Of a stretch of 64,000 nt of DNA, positions 60,051 through 64,000 are shown piece after piece; within the stretch, counting starts at the first letter, position 1; every line of letters begins with the position of its first letter. The DNA lies in the NCBI GenBank assembly GCA_024704765.1, contig JAKMXF010000122.1, forward strand, positions 124,001 through 188,000. Direction: 5' to 3'. The notes beneath the pieces are model-generated. The model saw nothing but the letters and a program-made list of their open reading frames with translations, made no database searches and was not told the origin of the DNA. The translations under genes were made by a program, and so were the position numbers. The DNA is from Oopsacas minuta. Lineage: Eukaryota; Porifera; Hexactinellida; Lyssacinosida; Leucopsacidae.

Positions 60051-60162
60051 ATATTGTACTGTCCATTTTCCATATTTTGTCATGATGCCTGAGGCACTAA
60101 ATGTGCTGATTGCATACCTAAAACCACATGGTCGCTCCAGTAGTACCATTAATGGTGCTTAA
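60051..60162 (+). CDS. Possible terminal exon of the host gene
   Basis: An acceptor gaattttcag follows only 92 bases after the exon 4 donor. One base completes the AG left by exon 4 (Arg), then 36 codons (YCTVHFPYFVMMPEALNVLI and on) run to TAA at 60160. A canonical AATAAA lies at about 60622. If the donor is not used, exon 4 would instead read through to a stop at 60032-60034. Weakly supported. Confidence 0.35.
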
Positions 60163-61139
60163 ATGGAATTTGGATGGACCAGATATGGTAAAATCAAACA
60201 TTTCCACAAAAAACTTACCTCGGGGTACGTAGTGCCTAGCATAATCTGTCGCATAGCCACCAAAAGCAGAATAGAATTTAGTTTTATAACCCATAAGCTA
60301 ACCTGTGACACGAAGCAATATACCAAGCATAGCATGCTGGTAATAATATGAAACGCATTTTATCTGGAATGAGCAAGAATGGAAGACTCTAAACCTGAAT
60401 TGTCGGATATTGAGGTATTTTGTGCCTGGCTCGGACAAATTCGAGTTTTGGAAAAATTTCAAACCTATGACGAAATTATGATGTAATTGTCACCTTTTTG
60501 GATTTTCGAAAAATCACATTATTTACTACTTCTCAGCTAATATAAATTATATAGTAGTTTGACATTTGAATCCCAGGAACTCTTCAATATGCCAAATGTT
60601 CTGATTTATGTTTTTGACCAAATAAATACTCATCATGGAATAATAACGTCTTCATGACTGTACAAAAACGCATAATTTCCCGAATTTCATAATATCTGAG
60701 GCACAAAGTCCCCAGATTTGGAACCATAAACAACATAGCAGCTCACCCAATGCATCACTCTTTCCAGATAGCAAAGTTGAAAGTGATAGTATTAACCTAA
60801 AATAGAAAATCGGTATTCTTTCATAAACCATGTTGGACTTCTTAGCTCCCTCGGAACAATGAATATATGATAGGGACGACACTCTTATGTTAACTTATAT
60901 GTTCCTAATCCTGTAGTTAACTGGTAGCAGCGTTTAGCGAAATGCTACCCTGAATAGGATTGGCCTATGAGCCTCTATCATTAATTCTTTCAACATTCGG
61001 ATATGGCTCGTGTTTAGTATCAATAGAATGCGTATCAAGGCTCCCAATCCAAAGAAGTTTTAAGAGTCCATCAATTTTTTATGCTTCAAGAAAGGAGGTC
61101 ATCAATTTTGCGACTAAATTTAATTATCAAATTTTATAA
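60163..61139. other. AT-rich DNA, possibly 3' UTR and flank
   Basis: No coding motif recognised. AATAAA at about 60622 could serve as a polyadenylation signal for the preceding gene model. Confidence 0.3.
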
Positions 61140-62200
61140 ATGAGAACTTTCTTCTATTTGTTTTTTATAATCATAAGCCATAATTAATAATCTATATTCA
61201 CCGAAAATATCCTCATTATTTCACCAGATTTCATTACAGGAGTGATTACTGCATACTTCAAGTTGCTTGGAAATCTCCTGAAGTTAGTGAAGTGTTGATG
61301 ACCTTTGGAATAGTTGGAAGTAGTACTTCAATAGATTCTTTTTAAAGATATGTTTGTATAGGGTCTGGGAGAGAGTGTTTATCAGATAGAATCTTAGTGA
61401 GGTCATCAACCTCATCTGGTTACAGTGGTCTAAACAAAGTAAGACTACTACTACATGACACCATTTCATTTTAGGATGCACTTACAACATCAGTTGTATC
61501 AGTTCGTTCATGAATACCCTGATCTTATCATTAAGTGACTCTGGAAATATAATTACAACGCCCAGATGAGTACATAGATGGCAGTAAATGACTTCAAGTG
61601 CCATATGATTGTCCATAATGAAAGGTTCGCAAGAATTATAGTACCCCTTTTCTCCTTGTAGTAATAAATCTTGGCTTTCTAAAGGAAACTTGGGCATGTT
61701 TGAAACTATCTCTAAAAGCTTGGTGATTACTTTCAATTCCAGATTTTAGCCATTTCCTTCCACAGGACTTTTTTCTCTTCTTTAATAATGAACCAAAGAG
61801 TACCAAGGTGTATGAAAGCTTGGAGTGACCATGCATGTAACCTTTGGAGCTTGTTGATTTAGAAACTCCCTCAAGACACTATCGTATGGACTGGTCAGGT
61901 TCTTAATTCCATCACAAGGATCTAGAAGTAGTGGATATATTTTGATGTCATCAATAATGCACATACAATCATCTGTCGTAGACCCTTAGAAGTAGTATAA
62001 ACAGTTAAATACGATGGCTTTGACATTCTAACTTGCATGGTGATTGCACCATATTAAAAGTATGTCTAGGAGCTAGGCGTATCATAACCACTACCATTAT
62101 CAATATATAGTTTGAACTCGCCCAGAATTCGACCCTAGGTTTAATATTCGAAACAATTTCAATTAATGTAACAGTCATGTCGATGTGTTCAAAATATATT
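61140..62200 (-). pseudogene. CR1/L2-like LINE relic (endonuclease end to reverse-transcriptase start)
   Basis: On the minus strand the pieces follow LINE ORF2 order. At 61964-61782 comes SPYDSVLREFLNQQAPKVT (linker with the Asn/Ala-Pro pattern), then PSFHTPWY and, in the next frame, GRKWLKSGIESNHQAFRDSF, typical of the linker before the reverse transcriptase. Near 61400-61280 PDEVDDLTKILSDKH and DPIQTYL / EVLLPTIPKVINTSLTSGDF match the N-terminal part of CR1/jockey-type reverse transcriptases. Stops and indels are frequent and the catalytic YxDD part is absent. This is the only LINE evidence in the window. Confidence 0.65.
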
Positions 62201-62579
62201 AATTCCTTTTCTTTATTACGCTTATCTGTAAACCTTTGCGTAAAATAACATCCACACCATCACCCTTTCTGTTTATACCATAGACTCCTTAAATAGAAGG
62301 ACTAGTATCTGGCAATCTCGGATTACGGAACTTGGGTCCCATTGTATCATGACGCAACGACGTCATTGCGTAATAAACATAGCAGGCCATGGAAAGATTT
62401 TGCTTTATCGCCGCTCCTGGCGTCACCTAGCGTCACCTGACGCTCTCCGTAGCTCATGCTGCTGTATTATGATTTTTTCAGGTTTGTATTGTAACTTTAC
62501 TAGCATTTCTGGTGCTAGGAATCATCCAATTTACAACTGCATTTTAAAGGTGGTGTTGGTATTTACTTTATAATACCTA

Positions 62580-62830
62580 AGAAGTGTACGTATTTAGATG
62601 TCGTGGAAATTACAGGTGTGAACCATACACAAAAGTAGTACAATTTCCAAGTGATGAAGATGGGCGAGATCGTTGGATTGATGCTATGCCAAATGAACGC
62701 TCCAATCTGCTACAACTTAAATATATGCTTGTTACCATCATTTTGACTGTGAATGGGTCACAGTTAAAGCTGGTAAATGACATAACCAACCTCCATCCAT
62801 TTTTCCTGGCGTCCCAAAGTCCTGTTTAAA
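62580..62830 (+). pseudogene. THAP zinc finger of a P-element-like transposase, frameshifted
   Basis: THAP domains are C2CH DNA-binding zinc fingers at the N-terminus of P-element-type transposases. The frame 62584-62829 gives CRGNYRCEPYTKVVQFPSDE and RDRWIDAMPNE, matching the first half of THAP. The C-x2-H end (CYHHFDCEW) and the following PPSIFPGVPKSC are in another frame, which shows an indel near 62725. An earlier Cys (AAGTGT) also lies out of frame. So the finger is broken unless an intron is hidden here. Confidence 0.6.
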
Positions 62831-62905
62831 GTAAGTCTCTTCAACCCCTAGGAGTACAAGTTCTTCGGCAGAAGTACGTGCCAGAAATGAAGACCTTAGA
62901 ACTAA

Positions 62906-64000
62906 CGCTCTGATCAAATTGGTGACTTTGATTCTTTTTGTACAGTCATCCAACAGCCTCTCTCCAAAAATCATCTTATTATTCATGATGGTGATGATGT
63001 TTATATGTCCAAAACTGACGCACAAGGACGTTCAGTCGTCCAGTTTCTACATTTACAACATGTGAAATCACCATTTGGATTTTTATTCCTTAAATGTGTT
63101 GAGAAAAATGGAAAGGAAATACCTAAATCGTATTTTTCCAAAGCTGGTTTCCTACAGAAGAATAGCCTCATCAGGAAATGGTCACAATTCAATAGCATTT
63201 TAACGAGTATTCCAGAGTACGAATTCAAAGACACAGACTACGTGAAAAGTGCCCTTAAGGAATTGAGTCGTATGTGTTGCTCTGAACTTCCCCATTATCA
63301 ATTTTTGTATGCTCAGCTCGGGTTGTTACTTACTGCACCAAAAGCCCGTCGTTTTGATAGAAATCTTTATGTTCTTGCTGCTGAACTTCATAACATTTCA
63401 CCAGCTGCGTATAGAATGCTACGAAAATCTGGTGCTATTGCATTACCTCGAGTAGAACTGTTGAAGAAACTTCTTTCCAATAGTCTACATGATGAAAACT
63501 TGAGGCAACTTCTTCAAGAGCTTCAACCCCAGCAGCGTCTTGTAGACATTTTATTTGATGAGGCGAAGCTAACAGAAACTCTTAGGTACTCTGGTGGTCA
63601 TGTTGTTGGTTATGCTCAAAATAGATCTGGTGACGCTGAAGTTCTCGCAACACATGCTTTAGTGATCGAGGTTGTATGCCATTTTGGTGGCCCTAAATAC
63701 ATTCTACGTATTCATCCTGTCGCGAAACTCAATTCATATCAACTCAAGGGTATATTACTCGAAGCTCTCGCAGCAGTTAGCAATGCTGGTGGCACTACAA
63801 TTTCTTGTATATGTGACAATTGCAATACAAATGTCTCAGTCTATGCTAAATTGGGTGGAGCTGGTAGAGTGTTTATAGACATCTTAAACTCTCACGCTTT
63901 TCTCGTTTATGACTATGTCCATTTATTCAAAAACATTAAGAATAACTGGATAACTGTGCCTCATAAGGAACTCGCATTCACAAAAGATGGTAAATCACAC
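62906..64000 (+). CDS. P-element/THAP9-like transposase, catalytic part, runs off the window
   Basis: P-element transposases use an RNase H-like fold and GTP to cut DNA. This frame is open for 365 codons to the right edge with no stop. It begins SDQIGDFDSFCTVIQQPLSK, continues through KAGFLQKNSLIRKWSQFNSI, and reaches DILFDEAKLTETLRYSGGHV with the probable first catalytic Asp. CDNCNTNVSVYAKLGG (second Asp region) and YDYVHLFKNIKNNW, the hallmark before the GTP-binding insertion, follow. The C-terminal Glu would lie outside the window. An in-frame TAA at 62903 and the broken THAP finger upstream argue that the full gene is defective or spliced, but this part looks well conserved. A domesticated gene is possible. 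Confidence 0.8.

Noticed and set aside
1-64000. Bacterial-type features: operons, ribosome-binding sites, CRISPR arrays, origins
   Set aside because: Base composition, splice signals and animal transposons show eukaryotic DNA; no array of regular repeats and spacers was seen.
1-64000. tRNA, rRNA or snRNA genes
   Set aside because: No convincing B-box, cloverleaf or conserved RNA core was noticed by eye; a covariance-model search would be needed to exclude them.

Overview
This window looks like nuclear DNA from an arthropod-type animal. It is AT-rich and gene-poor, it contains spliced exons, and it is dense with class II transposons: Tc1/mariner (DD34D and DD37D), hAT, Ginger, P/THAP, pogo-like MITEs and fold-back elements, plus one LINE relic and one Ty3/gypsy-type integrase relic. 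The density of maT and mariner copies reminds me of parasitic copepods such as sea lice, but that is an impression and the sequence does not prove it.

Host genes. Most of the window seems to lie inside one plus-strand host gene. Four exon-like segments (1979-2457, 4199-4266, 46666-46741, 59599-59958) each have a pyrimidine-tract/AG acceptor and a GTAAGT or GTTAGT donor, and they join in frame by reading phase. A possible fifth, terminal exon lies at 60051-60162. The encoded protein is Ser/Asn/Thr-rich and I do not recognise it. The implied introns are about 1.7 kb, 42.4 kb and 12.9 kb. A Rab1-like retrocopy relic (minus strand, 40923-41249) lies in the largest intron.

Layout. 1-4.3 kb: hAT MITE, exons 1 and 2, and a ZBED5-like hAT relic. 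4.3-13 kb: sparse AT-rich DNA, a mariner relic (8.3-9.3 kb), an unrecognised coding relic (9.5-10.5 kb) and a possible alternative first exon (13.1 kb). 13.5-16.4 kb: two full-length mariners side by side, one broken and one with an intact transposase frame. 17.5-22.1 kb: a Tc1-like relic, two inverted-repeat elements and a pogo-like MITE. 22.8-26.5 kb: an integrase relic and two hAT deletion derivatives with target-site duplications. 27.2-40.3 kb: a ZNF862-like hAT split by a mariner, then a mariner relic and a Ginger-like transposon; from 29755 to 40311 this block forms a near-perfect palindrome whose right arm stops inside the mariner one base before a single N at 40312. 40.3-46 kb: Rab relic and a nearly intact DD37D maT element. 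46.6-60.2 kb: exons 3 and 4, a second hAT relic split by a second DD37D element, a pogo-like MITE and a 914-bp fold-back MITE with nested hairpins. 61-64 kb: a CR1/L2-like LINE relic, then a THAP/P-element-like transposase whose catalytic region is open to the right edge.

The transposons are layered. Mariners and maT elements sit inside hAT relics, which gives relative ages. The two copies of one mariner family share the same coding lesions, suggesting they were moved by transposase supplied in trans. The most important caution is that the 10.5-kb palindrome may be an assembly or amplification fold-back and not genomic.
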